DNA from: Strix aluco
Taxonomy: Eukaryota; Chordata; Aves; Strigiformes; Strigidae
DNA length: 64,000 nt
Direction of reading: 5' to 3'
NCBI RefSeq assembly: GCF_031877795.1
Contig: NC_133954.1
Span: 9,639,466 to 9,703,465 of the forward strand
In this document: piece by piece, positions 1-12,700 of the stretch
Layout of the letters: every line of letters begins with the position of its first letter
Numbering within the stretch: position 1 is the stretch's first letter
Position numbers and translations under genes: made by a program
Notes under the pieces: generated by a model
Seen by the model: the letters and a program-made list of their open reading frames with translations, nothing else
Told to the model about the DNA's origin: nothing
Databases searched by the model: none

Positions 1-3000
1 CTCCCTCCCCGCAGCAGTGCAGTGGAATGGCACACTTCGCTGTGCTCATCCTGTAGCCCATGAATGTAGCCTGTGTAGCATTTGACAATTAATAGGGCTC
101 ACAGTTAATGCTAAACAAAAGAGACATCAGCAAAATATACGCATAGGCAATTTTGAAATGACATCTGTGCCTTCAAATGGACAGACGAATTGCTCTGGGA
201 GTACTGAAGCCAAACACAGGAGTGTGTGTGCACGTTTATTTTTGCCTAAGGTTGTCCTGAAGGTCTTGTTCTAACACGTACCACAGTTTTCTTCTCAGAG
301 CACTAATAGGAACACCAGATAAGTATCCGAATTGCAACATTGTGTACTCATAAAATTAAAGCTTGTTATGCTGATTAATGCCTAACAAAATGCATGCAAA
401 TAAAAAGTGTGAGGCTCTCCTCACTACCCGTAATATTGCCGGCGTCCCACTTTAAGCGTGCCCTAAGCTTTGACACCTGACACTACAATATCTGTATTTC
501 TTACTCCTGCCTTGCAGTAGGTTTGGTTTTCTAGCTCTGTTCCTCTACATAAGTTTTGTTGCATCGTTGTTATTAATTCAATCCTGTTCTCTCAGTAAGC
601 AAATGCTAGTGATGACCTAGATGCAGATTTTGTATGTACAAAATGGAAAAAGGAAAGAATCCTTCAGCTGGCACTTTCTCCTGGGGTAGTCGTCTTCTTG
701 TCTGAAATGAGCACTAATGCCACAATTAAGTAGGTTTTTTTAAAAGTTTATAGGTGGTTTGTATTTATTTTGCCACACACTGTAACATGTAGCAAATAAA
801 CTTTATCATGAAGCGTATTTGCATTACAGCTGAGGCTCACATGCAGGGAACACGGTGGGAACACCTTGGTAAAGACACGGATTTTAGGTAAGGAAGAGCA
901 CAGTACGGTCGATGCTGAGTAGTAAAAGTAGGAATAGTAATAGCATATTATTTATCCTAATTGCTCGGAAATTTTTCCTTATTTCTGTGCGTGATTATAT
1001 CGTATCAATGTCAGCCCTGAAATGGGCAGCAGGATTGCACAGCACGTTACAGCACACGGCGTTCCCGCGTCCGCGTGTTTGCGCGGCGCTGCTGCTCCTC
1101 GCAGGGCTGAGCCGCCGGGCGGATTCTCCTTCCCACACTTTAGACTCTTCAAGTTCCCTTCTGCTTTGCTCTCACAAGGACTTGTTTCAGTGGAATTGCT
1201 TCTGCAAGGTTAGATGCATAGAAACTAGATAATTAGATAACTGGCAGTAAAAGTACTAAAAGTAAGTTACATTTTTGGAAAGGGACAGGAGCAAGAGGTG
1301 TCAGAAGTTCTCAGAGCTGCCACGATGGTGCTGAGCAGCAAGCTCCAGCACAGACAGATCACTCCTCCACCTAAATTGTGTCTGACCTCCTTTAATAGCC
1401 TCCCGGGTGTTGCTGTAAGGCCAGAGGTGAGGTGAAGGCCTGTAAATCACTCTGTAAAAGCCAGGTAGCATGCACTCAACAGAAGTGTTTTTGAGATGAA
1501 CTTGGCAGGCTCTTGGAGGAGGTGTGAGAAGCAGAGCTCCTGGATCAGGAGCGTTCTTTAATTCGGGCTGCTAATAGACAGGTCTGAAAAAGAATTGTAA
1601 CAGCCTGCAAGAGGTGTTAAGGCTGCCAGAGCAATCAGAGAAAGTAGGTTTAGGGGACAGCTAGTGATATACAGACAAGTATGATTTTATGCTGCAAGGG
1701 TTTTAAAAGTTAAGTAGGCGATTTTGCAGTAGGAGGGAGATGGGGGTATCCTTGCAAACGGAATCAGCGCTGCCGCTTCGCAGTCAGGTCAGGGGTGCCA
1801 GTGTGTGACTCTATGAAGTGGTCCTTCAGCAAGACTAGCCGGTTCCTCAGGCCCCCGTAGAGACAGCGGTCAGAAAAAAATTTCTTCTAAGATTTTTTTT
1901 CTTTTCAAATACTAATCACATTGGCCAAGAGCCTGGCATAAGGCGATGCAGTGAATCACTGGCACAGATCTGCCCAGGGCTCAGGTGTTCAGATTCCCGT
2001 TCCCACGGTCTCCCGCTCAGTCTGTGTTTCTCAACCTTCTCCAGTGGGTGATGCCTTCCTCAGAGGGAAAAAACACAACTCATGACTGCAAAGCTGAGAG
2101 AGAAAAACTTACACAGTGATACTGCTATCGGGTTCCCTTTGTTTGTGTTTAAGCAGATGAGTCAAGAAATACAAGGGGTGAGGGATGGAGCAGGGAGCAG
2201 GGGTCGTGTGAGAAGCCCTCTGAATCTTTTTCAAGTGAAATCCCCCACATAGTTGGTTTCAGCAATTCAGCCCACGGAGGTTGTGCTTACGCAGAGCCCA
2301 CACTCCGGTGGGAAGTGCTGGAAGGGACAGGGCGTGGGGGAGCGGCAGGGGAACCCTCCGGCCAGTGAGCGCCCACCCAGGGCCTAAAGGAGGGAAACGG
2401 GGCTGTATTGAAAACACAAAGCTCAGTCTCTGTCTTTTAGGGCACTTGAACCTTGTCGCTGCGAGCAGTCCCTCTACTGTGTGATCTGTAGGCCACCCTT
2501 AAAGGTGGTGTCGGAATCTTTTCTCTTGGATATCTTTTTTTTTTTTTCTCTCAACCTACCACTGGGTTTTTTAAAATCATATACTAAATAATTTGCCAGT
2601 CTTCTTTGTAAAGTGTGTTCCTGCCTGTACTTAGATGTGAGAAATGCCCCAAAGTGGAAATACATAGAAGAGGCCAGGAATTGTCCAGCTTCCAGACAGC
2701 AAGGCAGGGTTGTGATCAGTAAAACTAGCCGTGACTTCCTCCTTCTGTAAGAGCCTGTGTGTGCCCTGTGGTTCATACCCCAGCTGTAGGAACTTCATTT
2801 GCAGTGCAGCCAACGGCTGTCACACAGCGGGGATAGCCTCTTACTGAACTTACCCATTTGTTATCCAGTGGTGGTAGGTAGCACTCGAAATGTGCTCATT
2901 TGGGGTAATTAATTGTATGTGATTTGAGCTCTGCACTCGGGGGTGTTTTGGCACTGGGAGCTGAAAATTTCCATCTTTAAATTCCATGATAGAAAAGTTT

Positions 3001-3360
3001 CATACTGCATTTTCAGACTCCTTAGGAAGTCACCAAAGAGTCTAAGAGGTTTTCTGGGGAATAGCCAGTTCCTTAAGCCCACCCTGTCTTTTCCTGACAG
3101 AAGTTAATAGCAGAAACGAGTAGGTTTTTTGACTCTTAGTTTTCCCATTGCAGGGACCACCAGAACATTGGACCTGGCAGTGTATTCTTCAAAGTTTTGC
3201 CCAGTTAGTCTGAAATGGTGAATATGTCGCAGCAAACTTCTGGGTCTTATGCAAAATCTGGCATGTTATTGTGTATTCCACAGGTAGGGCTTGATATTTG
3301 TAACTGATTCAAACAAAAATGCCCGCTAAAGGAAATTTCACCCAGACGTGGCTTTCTGGT
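1..3360. other. Intergenic DNA downstream of gene A
   Basis: No keratin exon, other coding exon or RNA gene is recognisable on either strand. Open frames here are short and lack family resemblance. It is AT-rich unique sequence with a few homopolymer T runs (near 2531-2546). As all genes in the window point leftwards, this is 3' flank of gene A. Confidence 0.6.
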
Positions 3361-3381
3361 TGCATCAGAGAGAAGCAAAGG

Positions 3382-3387
3382 TTTATT
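3382..3387 (-). terminator. Poly(A) signal of gene A (AATAAA)
   Basis: TTTATT on the plus strand reads AATAAA on the minus strand, about 290 nt beyond the stop codon of gene A. The context (GCATCAGAGAGAAGCAAAGG before it on the plus strand) matches the 3' ends of genes B and C, which supports this as the real transcript end. Cleavage is expected near 3360-3370. Confidence 0.75.
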
Positions 3388-3672
3388 AGTTTTGTTTTGG
3401 TTTTTTTTTTTTTTCTATTTTATTGACAGGAATACCAATCATGGTAGAGATTAACTCAGATAACAGTGATTAGGAACAGAAATTCAGATGGAAGAAGCAA
3501 GTAGGCCATCCAGAGGGTTCTGCTGAGCCCCTGGAGTGAACAGTGTTGAGTAACTTGAACAAGCGTTTGCTCTTGCTCTTCGCAGAGGCACGAAGGGCCA
3601 CGCTCCCTGCAGCCTGGCTGGGTCACGGGCCCTCTGGTAAGGTCCTGCAGCGGGAGGTGCTGCTTTCGCCAA

Positions 3673-6600
3673 TCAGTCCTCAGACTTTCTAAAACTCCCT
3701 GTTGAAAGATGAAGGGAAGCAAGAATTTCTCTGAAGAAGCGTTATCTCATTCAGCATTTTTAATCTTTTTGTTACTTCATAATTGCAGACTGTGCATTCT
3801 CAATGGACTAGATTTTTTTCCCCAGCATTCTAGAAAGGTTAGAACAGTGACAGACAATATTTGTACAAGCATGTGTGTTTGCAGCTTTGTCATATTAAAT
3901 ACATGGACCCGCTTCTTTTCTCAACTGTGTAAGTGTAAATCACTCTTTAACTTTAGAGTGACTGTAGCATTATAAATCAAATACAGATGAACTTAGAATC
4001 TGTATTGATGTGTGTATGGATATTTACAACAAATTTTTATAAGTTAAACATGAATGGCACATAATATATTTTAGTCTTGCCTACCAAGCATTAGTATACA
4101 TAGAACTGTTGCAAGGCAGATGGGATGTTTGATCAGAGGAGTACATTTTTACAGAGGAGTTTGAAAAGCCTATTAATTTGGGAAAAACTAGATCTCATCT
4201 ACATCAAAGAATCTTAGTCATTACACAAAGCCTTCTGAACTCACTGCCTTTGTTTTCAGCATCAAGAGAGTCTGCAGTATTCTCGCTTTCTATATTGATG
4301 GCTTCAGACCTTTCAGTCTGCAGCCAGAACTTTCATGACCAACTGTCAGTCTGTGATGGAAAAAGTGTGTTTGTGAGACAGACTACATCTTTAACTAAGA
4401 TTAATATCCCTGTTACTTCCTTGGTAAGAAGAAATAAATGGAAGCCTCAGTGCAGGATCATTCCCCATCTTTTTTTTAAAAATCAGAAGTGGAAGGGAAC
4501 CTTTCTAAAAATTAGAGCTTCCTGTTCATTTTCAAAATTTTCAGGCATTTGTCTGAGGTGCTGTCAGGACCTGGAGCCTTACCCAGTCTCATCGTTTTTA
4601 TGGCTTCGGACACTTCCTCCATTGTTGCTCCTCTCTCCAGTGTTTTGTTCCCTTCCAGGCAGAGCCTCATGTTTTCAGCACCTCCTGGAACCACAGCCAT
4701 GAAATCAGACATGAAGAAGACCTTTCGTGCACTCCCCATCTTTTGCTACTTCAGGATTTTGCAGCTAATACCTCTTATATTTTAAATGTCTTGAGTGTTC
4801 CAACTGTTTTACCCTGCTTTCCCCATTTTCCCCCCTTAGAAAGTTACATTTCTAACATTTTTCTTCATTCCAAAACTACTGATTTCTCTGGTTCCCTGCG
4901 TGCTTTGGGTTGGGCATTACTTTTCCTTTTCCCTCTTCATTTCCTCTTTCTACACATCCTCCAATACAACCTTTCATAACATCCTCTTCATGCAAGTCAC
5001 TTGTGAAAATACTACCATGTTGATATGTTACTGTAGAAGAACAAATGTCAGAGTGGACTTAAAACACGATCGGGAAAAAATAACAAAAGTATCTCCAGAT
5101 TTCCAAATAAGAAAGGAAGTTGCCATATCCCTTCCTGCTATTCAGAGAGAAAAGTGAATGGGAGGATGTACTCTTTTATTCCAGTTTTTACCTTGGCTTT
5201 CACAAGACTTGCCAGAATGGGACTGGGAAGATGAAGAGCGGGAGAGGCAGGATTTGCCCCCTCCTTCGCCACTGCCGCCTCCTCCACCTGATGTTTTACC
5301 ACAGGCTCCACCTCCTGTTCCTCCTCCGCTCCCTCCTCCTCCACCTCCAGAATAGGAAGTTCTTCCACTGGATCCTCCAGTTTTTCCTCCACTGCTTCCT
5401 CCACCTGAGGACCAACTACTTCCTCCTCCACTACTTCCTTTTCCAGAAGACCAGCTGGTTCCTCCATGACCTCCTCCTCCTGAAGATCCGCCACCAGCTC
5501 CTCCCTGTGAGATGCTGCAAGGAGGAAAGGGCACGTATGTCTAAGATTTACAGCAACATGGCCAGTGTCTGCAGTCCTCTCAGCTGTGTCGAGGCCACTT
5601 TCTGACTCCCTCTGAGCTCCTTGTATGACTGAGAAACTACTATTGTGTGAAACATGTTCTAGAGAATGGGTTTTAAAGTATCCCTAATTAAGGACAAATT
5701 GACTGATCTGCCTGAAGAAGAAAAAGGAAGATAATGGATGGTTTTAGAAGTCTTTCAAAATATGTACCTTGAGTATTTATAAAAGGCAGTTATTCTCTTG
5801 CTTGCCTTTCATTTCCATATATAACTGTACTGCCTGATTGTACTTAGGAGAAGAAATGGCAAATTATAGTTCTAAACACTTTTGTAAATGTTTTTGTTAA
5901 GTTCATAATAAGTATAGAATAATCCAGCTTTGTACACTGCCAGCTGAGATTTAGATTCCATATGAATTCTTGCAATTATAGTAAATATCTTGAGGATGAA
6001 TTAGTTGCACTTGTTCCTAATATGAATTTTGTTACTTTCATCTTCACCTGTTTGCAGAGATGGCATGTTCATTCATCTGAATGTACACACCTAATATCCT
6101 CTTGCCCTTCCTCAAGCAGTGCCCGGTACTGCGCAATCTCCTGCTCCAGGCGGGTCTTGATGCCCAGGAGCATCTTGTACTCCTGGTTCTGACTCTCCAT
6201 CTCACAGCGGATGCTGGCCAGCTCCTCCTCCAAGGGGCCAATCATACCCTGGATCTGCTGCAGCTGCATGTTATAGCGACGTTCCGTGTCTTCCAAGTTG
6301 GATTGCAAAGACTGTAACTGAGAATGAGAGACAAAATACAGTGTTTAGGGGAATGTGGCACGTTAGGGGAATGTGGCAGGATTGGATCATTCTTACACCC
6401 CAAATGAGAAAAATGTTACATGGTCTCAGATGGGCCAAGCGTCTTCATTAAAGGGAGTGCTGGCTACAGCTGGTCTCCTGCCATTCCAGCACCTCACGTG
6501 CCCTCCGCGTGCCAGAGGCTCAGGAGCAGTCGGTACCTACCATGCTGATTTGCGATTGCAGCTCAATTTCCAGGCTCTGATAGTCACGTCTCAGCACAGA

Positions 6601-9576
6601 GATCTGTTGGTTGCTTGATTCCACTTCCTGGCCGCTCCAGTGGACTTGTTGGCTCACTTCCTCCATCTGAAAAATCAATATACAGAATTGGCGTTTTTGA
6701 GTTTAATTTACAATCTCAGTGTGGTGGTTTATCATGGAAACATCTGGCAACACAAGAAGTTGAAGCAGAACCACTTGTAATACGGGGGCTGTTTAAACTT
6801 GTTTATTTGGCTCTGCCAGTGCAGTTCAAGCCCACTTGTCACTTCCTTTATTTTAATCAAAGAGGTTCTACCATTATATCCTAAAAGCAATGGATGTTGT
6901 CGTTCAAAGTGTCATTGATCTGCAGGAAGTTCTTACCAAAAGTTGGTATTGGTTTTCTTTTGTAATGTGAACATTCATGTTGTTTTTACCTTGCTTTCAT
7001 ACCACCTTTCAACCTCTTCACGGTTCTTCTGGATAATATTTTCATATTCTTGTCTCATATCATTCAGTTTTTTCAGCAGATCCTCTCCTGGAGCAGCATT
7101 CACCTCCACATTCACATCACCACTGGACTGTGTTTGCAGCGATTTCATTTCCTGCAGAGAAAACCCAGGCCCAAGGCAAATAAACAAAAATTTGCAAGAG
7201 TTTTGAAGTTTTCAAGTCAGTTGATCTGCTCTGACATCCATCCTGGATCCTTTCCACAACATACATATGTATGTTAGGTTTTTTCTTGTTGCCGTTCTTT
7301 GGCCTTGACTTCCCAGGCCTTGCTTGCTGGGAGGGACTGGCAGAGCCTGGCCCCGGCAGTCAGCCCGGCTCAGGAGGCCCCTTGCCGAGCTGCCGCACAC
7401 GAGGGGAGCAGGGACCACTGTTCAGTGCAGAGGATGTTACCTGCAAGACCTGCCCACGTTTCCGATACTGTAATGGTCCTGTTTTCCTCTGCAGTTTGCA
7501 TTTCAGGGAGCTGGCTCTTACCTCCTCATGGGTCTTCTTGAGGTCAATCATCTCCTCCTTTAGGGACTCAAATTGCATTTCCAGGTCAGACCTGTTCAGC
7601 GTCAGATTATCCAACAAGGGTCGCAGGCTGTTAATGTCAGCCTCCACATTCTGCCGGAGACCAAGCTCCGTCTCGTACCTGCGCCAAGGACAGTGCGGAA
7701 AGGTCAGCCCTGGTCTTGGCTTCTCAGTCCTTCTCCTGCTGACTTCACGTATGAAAAAGTTCATGTATTCCAGTATCTCAGTGTCTGCTTTTGTGGCTGT
7801 ACTTGGTAGCACGTGACGTCTCTCAACCAGCAGAATTAGGAAATCAGCAGCCAGTACTTAAAGTTTAATATTAATATTAAAATTTAATATTAAGAAATAT
7901 AATAAAGTTTTATATTGGCATTAACTTTAATATTAAAATGTACTCTGTGGCCTTTTTCATTGTCTCTTCTTACTGTAGACTGTGTACGTTTCATCCATCT
8001 GTTTCATCTGACTTTCCATGAGAGAAAATCACAATTTTTATTTTCTTAAAAGTAAAGCTTTTTTTAAGCTTTGACTCCACAGGCACAGGGAGTATTGGAG
8101 ATCATTACAGAAGTAATGAAGAATTTTGAAGGCTTACAAATTACTTCAGTTGTGCTGCCATGGAACCAGGAGGAACCCCAGTCTCTGTGGATTGATATTT
8201 GTTTATGGAATGAATTTACGGAACTAAGTTGAGAAAAGTAGGAGAAAGGAAGTCAGTGCCCAGAAAAGAGGAATATATATTTACTTTATCCTGAAGTCTT
8301 CCGCAGTCATCCTTGTGTTATCCAGGTCCAGAAGTACCCTGTTGGTTTCCACAGCTGCAGTCACAAGCTGGAAGAGAAGACAATATGCTGAGGAAAACTT
8401 TCCCTGTGAATCTCTCAGGTTTGCACAAGGGACAGAAATATGAATGTGATCGTCTTGTTATAATGCCCAGGTGTCTGCGGGGAACAGCATTTCCCACACG
8501 CAGAGGCCTGGAAAGGTCATCTACAGTGCAAACCAGAGAGGTACCCGTGTGAAGACAGCATCAGAACTGCAAAAACTGTTCTGTGAGTACAGGAGGCTTG
8601 GTGGCCCCGCCATAGCTCTGTCTCGCCTTCCACACCACGGGCCAAGGGCTGCACTCAAATGTCAGACACTGCACGTCCCAGAGGGTCATTGTCACCCTTT
8701 GTCCTGTGCTCTCAAATCCACTGCCGGCGCTCTGAGAGTCTGCGCTTGCTGCCAGCGATGGTCTGTGGCATGTGCCGTAGGGGTGGGCATTGTTTCTCCA
8801 CCACCACTTGAAGCTGGTTGGATGCGGCACAGAAGGCAGAATTTCAAGCGCAGGAGGCACGTTTAGAGAGACAGGGAGGTTAGAAGTATCCATGCTGGGT
8901 GCCTCAAACATTTTACACAATCACAAAAAGTCTGTCAATGCTTAAACTTCTCTGACAAAGAACATCCTACCTGATTTTGGAGGTCTTCAATTTTTCCATA
9001 GTAGTGGCTGTAGTCCTTTGTACCAGTAGGACCTTGCTTCTGGTACCACTCCCTGATTAATTGTTCAAGCTGAGCATTTTCCATTTCCAGATTTCTGACC
9101 GTACTCAGGTAAGAAGCCAGGCGTTCGTTAAGGCTCTGCATGGTCAGCTTTTCGTCGTTGGAGAGAATTCCCCCATTCCCTCCAAGAAAGCCACCACCGC
9201 CAAAGCTGCCACCACTGAAACCAGCACCACCGCCACCAAAACTTCCTCCATAAGCACCAGCAAACCCGCTCCCGCCCGACCCAAAGCCGGCTCCCACGCT
9301 GCCACAGCCCATTCCCCCTCCGTAACCGCCACTGCTCATTCCTCCTCCGTAACTACTGCGCCTGATCTTCCCATAACTGCCGCCGCTTGCTCCCCCACTG
9401 TAGCTGCTCCTGGAGCTTCCTCCTCCACGACTGCTGCCACCACTTGACCTCACAGTGATCCTTCTTGAGGAGGCAGAGGAATACTTACTGCCCCCTCCAC
9501 CGCCCCCACTGCCTGCGCTGCCACCGCTGCTCCCTCGCAGGCAGCTTTTAGAGCTCTGCTTGGAGCCACAGCTCAT
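3673..9576 (-). CDS. Gene A: KRT9-like type I keratin, Gly/Ser-rich head and tail
   Basis: Eight coding exons: 8971-9576, 8285-8367, 7522-7678, 6990-7151, 6541-6666, 6091-6317, 5192-5514, 3673-3698; all have GT/AG ends and phases close to 569 aa. It is an acidic intermediate filament protein that should pair with a type II keratin. The head (about 1-140) is Gly/Ser-rich, the rod starts at LNERLASYL, and the tail (about 455-569) is GGS-rich, ending [11 protein letters not shown]9-type signatures, judged from memory of human K9, are [48 protein letters not shown] and EEGQED at the rod end. The start MSCGSK follows a TATA box by about 95 nt. Oddities: STVR replaces the usual DKVR in the helix initiation motif, and LLGIK replaces LLDVK in the termination motif. 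The last intron (3699-5191) is inferred from a good donor and acceptor of matching phase. A KRT10-like name is the main alternative. Cysteine is low (about 1.3%), unlike B-D. Confidence 0.85.
4512..4739 (-). mobile_element. LINE reverse-transcriptase fragment in the last intron of gene A
   Basis: The minus strand encodes a stretch containing [19 protein letters not shown], the conserved segment at the start of LINE reverse transcriptases, followed by a KCLKILK stretch. The segment is about 75 codons long and has no start, endonuclease or catalytic YADD block nearby, so it is a 5'- and 3'-truncated remnant. It does not look like the common avian CR1 (which usually has a different sequence here), and resembles RTE- or L1-like lineages more. 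It sits inside the intron between coding exons 7 and 8 of gene A, in the same orientation. Confidence 0.55.
7855..7945. repeat. AT-rich low-complexity tract in intron 2 of gene A
   Basis: About 90 bp of alternating TAATATT units, partly palindromic (for example TTAATATTAATATTAAAATT). It lies between exons 3 and 2 of gene A. It is simple sequence; no function is visible. Confidence 0.7.
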
Positions 9577-9591
9577 AGCGGCAGCAGTGAC

Positions 9592-9598
9592 TGACTCA
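9592..9598. promoter_or_regulatory. AP-1 consensus in the 5' UTR of gene A
   Basis: TGACTCA, a perfect palindromic AP-1 site, lies about 16 nt upstream of the ATG of gene A and downstream of the expected transcription start. AP-1 is an established regulator of keratin genes; function here is inference. Confidence 0.4.
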
Positions 9599-9669
9599 GG
9601 TTAAACTCAAAGCTGGTCCTACAGTTGTTCTGGAATCATAGCTCCAAATTCCACCCTGCCTGGTCGGCA

Positions 9670-9696
9670 TTTATACCCGAGACAGTGGGTGTCACC
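9670..9696 (-). promoter_or_regulatory. Core promoter of gene A: TATAAA plus GGGTGTCACC motif
   Basis: TTTATA at 9670-9675 reads TATAAA on the minus strand, about 95 nt upstream of the ATG. GGGTGTCACC at 9687-9696 lies just upstream of it and recurs at the same place in genes B and C. Further upstream, TGCCAAGGGTAATTTGCCAA aligns with TGCCAAGAATAATTTCTCAA of gene B. Confidence 0.75.
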
Positions 9697-9799
9697 GTCA
9701 GAGGGAGTACCTTCTTTCCATGGGCATTTGCAAGCCATAGTTTTTCTGCCAAGGGTAATTTGCCAAAGGGAGATGTTTGACAGTGTCAGGAAGCTTAAC

Positions 9800-12700
9800 C
9801 CATACTCAAAGTGTTCATGACCGTTTGTTTATTAATACAAAACATGTAATTTCTATTGGGTGGCTCTGAATTAGGCTGATCTCTTCCATGATCTAGTCCA
9901 CTGACTTACAGTCATCGGAACTAAACTCATCCCACTCACCTCATCCTGTTCACGTCTCTTTCAGCACAACAATAAACTGTCATAAAAAGGGGCAGTACGA
10001 AGGTTACTCTCTCTCTTCTAATGTTGCCATTCCTTGTGCTCTTTCCCCTTTCAGATATTTGTCAAGGAATGCCAGCTGATGTTTTTATACTTAATTGATA
10101 TTTTAATAGGTTCTAGTTTATGGTTGTCTTATGCTGGACGCTGATTATTTTTAGTCCTTTTTTGCTTTATGCCTTTCGGAAACGCATCACAGGATGTATT
10201 TTGTAGGTACACTGACCCACTCTGACATCTTTGTCATTTCTCGTAAAAATTTAATGAACATTGGCAAATATACATGTCAGCAATTTATTCTTTCTACAAT
10301 TATGTTTTATAAATAACAATTTAATTATGAAAAATTGTATGACAACTGGGAAACAGCTCTGTGTAAGACTGTAAGGAAATGAACTGTGGCAAGTTGTTGC
10401 AGGGAATAACTCTTCATGGGCTCGGACCAAATGCAGTTACAGGGTGGTCGAGAGAGCTGGGGAAGTGTCCTGGCTCTGGGCGAGTCTCTCTTGACGTGTC
10501 TGTGAATAGGAGAGGTGGTGTGCTCAGTCCTGAAGGGATCTCAGAATTTCAGTCAGGATGTTTTCCTTCCACAGTGCAAATACACACACACTTACTTGGA
10601 GGAGAAAGGTTAAGTTCTGGTTTGGGGATTAAGTCAATGATCTGTACATCAAAATAGCATTTTCCCTTCAGATTTTTTTCCATTCGTGGACACAGCATGA
10701 CCAAAAGTAGGAAATAGTTGCTATCTTGCATCTTTTAAGATTGTCTCTTTTTCAAATGCCCAGCAGTGGATGGTTCAGCTGAGCATCTTCTGCTGAGCTC
10801 TTACAGCAACCTGAGCCTCAAACATTTGAAATTTCTTTCCTGAGTGCCCCTCATGTCTGTGCTCCTCCCCAGGCACATGATCTTTAGCAAAATGCACTCT
10901 GTTACCTGTCATTCTTTGTAGGTTGAACTAGTTGTGTGATGGCCAATTTCCTGTATTGATTTGGTATATTATTATTTTCTCACTCAGCCTTTGTGATTTG
11001 GTTGTTGCTAATTTAGAGGTTTGTTTGTTATGGCTTATAGCAAGTGTTTGTGGAAACATCTTTTTATAAATGCCCCTCCCAGCACACCCTCGCCCACACA
11101 GTAGGACACACCTGAAGTTTCTTCTCCTGCTAGACTTCATTTCTGAAATGTCTGAGGAAGCAAGGCGGCCTCTGGCTTGTAGAAATTGAAATGGTTCACT
11201 ACAAAACTTAGTGGAGCCTAAGTCACGATTTTAGCTTGTTCCAGTGAGAAATCCTTTTCTCTTGAAGTGCACAAAATTCTCTTCTATACCAACAGTTACT
11301 TTGGCTCATGAAACTATTGGGTTACGTTCTGGTTAACTGTTGGCTTCCAGCCGCTGACACCCATGTTGTAAGGACATGGATATGTTTCCATGTTGTTCTG
11401 TGTAATTCTGCAGAAGGGGAAGGTTTTGGGTTGCTTTTTGTTCTGGAAAGATGTTTATTACATCTTTTGTATGAGTCATTCCTTTCAGGTGGACTAAGCC
11501 TCATGTCTTCTGTTTACAGAAAGAACATGTTCGGATAGTTTGAATATCAGTGAGGATGCTTGTGTGCAACATACTTCACGGCTTCATGCTTAAGTCATGA
11601 AAGAAAGATTTACTGCCATTTCCCCCCTAGAATCTGTGCAGGCAACATATCTCAAGAATGAAGATTAGCTCTGTAAAACTGGAGAAGCCTGATGGATTCA
11701 GTGTATCTGGAAATGACCGGTCAGGATCGGAGATAGAAGTTACGGAACAAATGCTTCCTGAAAGGAATGTTTTATTTTGAAGTTTGCTTTGATGGAAAGC
11801 AAAAGATGGAAGCGTTTTTACGAGATGGTAGTTTTTTCTGCAGTCAGGTCTCATAGGATTGTCCTGGCATTTGCAAATATACTGAGCTAACTAGATGATC
11901 TTAGATAATGTTTCCAGCAAAATCTGGAGATAATGCTGTAGAACAGAACCTGGAGGGCTGGAAAAACCTTAACATAAGAGAGATTTCAATAAACTCTGCA
12001 AGAACTGCAGGGAACCCCAGTAGTACCTGTGAGAAGGGACAGGGAGACGTTATGAAATCTCAGGCTGGTGCTGCTGCTCCCCAAACACATCAAGGCACAT
12101 CCACCCTCTGTTGGTTTGCCCTTCGCCATCACACCCTGCAGCGCAGCGAGTACAGCACGGGGAGCCGTGAGGGCTTCCTCTGGCCCTGCCCGTGCTCAGA
12201 GCTGCCCGGCTTCACTCCAGGATGCTCACAACCACCGGAGCATCTGAATCCCCTTTCCTCTACTTGCCCGCCTCCGTGGGCTTGCCAGTGCTGGGAGCAG
12301 GCCCTGGCATATCCTCTGGCCACGCTGAGGACAGTTCTCAGTCATGGGCAGGTGAAGGAAGCGGAGAAAACTTCCATGCCTGCACCAGGCCAGGGCTGAG
12401 AGGCAGCTGTGGCTGTGCCTGGGGAGCGGGGGGCAGTGTGACATCTGTCACCCGTGAATGTCCCTTACACACCCTGTGGTGTGGTCCTCAGCCCTGGCTG
12501 CTCGCAGGTGTTCAGGCAGTCTCAGCCGTGTTGGGTATGAGCATTAATATGGGTATTAAAGAGCTCTTTTGGATTCTTTTCTGCTTGAGAGACCTCTGAA
12601 AGGCTGCTCCAGAGAAGCTGTGATCATCTGTGCCTCTCACACTGGTATAAAGTAAAAGTGTGAATTGAACTGCAAGGTGAGATTTAAAACACGGGACTTG

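Noticed and set aside
5138-5494. Glu/Val-rich alternative frame over the tail exon of gene A
   Set aside because: The Gly/Ser frame joins exon 6 in the correct phase and matches KRT9/KRT10-type tails; the acidic frame is its shadow.
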